NCBI RefSeq assembly: GCF_900461525.1
Contig: NZ_UGOD01000002.1
Span: forward strand, 45,600-109,599
Source: Legionella busanensis
GTDB taxonomy: Bacteria; Pseudomonadota; Gammaproteobacteria; Legionellales; Legionellaceae
Reading direction: 5' to 3'
DNA length: 64,000 bases
The notes under the pieces were generated by a model, which had not been told where the DNA came from, did no database searches, and was given only the letters and a program-made list of their open reading frames with translations. Of this stretch, positions 63,997-64,000 are shown piece after piece; the first letter of the stretch is position 1, and each line of letters opens with the position of its first letter. A program made the translations under genes and the position numbers.

Positions 63997-64000
63997 ATGG

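Overview
The window looks like a low-GC gammaproteobacterial (Legionellales-like, most plausibly Legionella) conjugative plasmid or plasmid-derived integrated element. It carries a complete F-type mating apparatus, an iteron replication origin with rep-parA-parB, and accessory cargo. The organism call is inference from gene content, AT-rich codon use and the style of the paralogous proteins; I could not search a database.

Layout. 1-294: edge of a transposase. 459-1832 and 7163-8191: two paralogous winged-helix proteins. 1965-5170: replication and maintenance, with a hairpin, eight iterons, a RepA/RPA-family initiator, ParA, ParB, an 18 bp palindrome found twice (once inside parB) and a 57-aa ribbon-helix-helix protein. 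5689-7146: POT-like transporter. 8214-14792: a small LuxR-type HTH protein facing a biosynthetic operon of an unknown 420-aa protein, an ATP-grasp ligase, a 28-aa peptide ORF, a ThiS/MoaD-like sulfur carrier ending in GG, a ThiF/MoeB-rhodanese fusion, YcaO and TfuA. YcaO+TfuA is the known thioamidation pair. The linked carrier and its activating enzyme offer a self-contained sulfur supply. I take this to be the most novel system here: a putative thioamide RiPP or modified-peptide pathway.

15005-40190: tra operon in the order traA-L-E-K-B-V-C-trbI-W-U-trbC-N-F-trbB-H-G-(TM protein)-D-I, then two convergent ribbon-helix-helix genes and a probable oriT (about 40200-40440) with an F-like nic motif. 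40947-42275: leading-region type genes (small protein, ArdB/KlcA antirestriction, HigBA-like toxin-antitoxin). 42490-47111: mobile-element scrapyard with a frameshifted IS30 element, a three-gene cassette whose metallo-beta-lactamase gene is cut by an IS3 fragment, and resolvase/recombinase remnants.

47207-53182: a nitric-oxide tolerance island. It has D-lactate dehydrogenase, alternative oxidase, NsrR, truncated haemoglobin, a 2Fe-2S/FAD/NAD reductase and a nitroreductase. Two clear NsrR boxes overlap strong sigma70-like promoters. 54155-55219: intact-looking DDE insertion sequence. 55539-61598: visibly more GC-rich DabAB inorganic-carbon uptake operon with a PII-like protein, a zinc-ribbon protein and a LysR regulator; dabB and lysR each carry a frameshift. 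61627-64000: a decayed ABC/HlyD type I exporter with many frameshifts.
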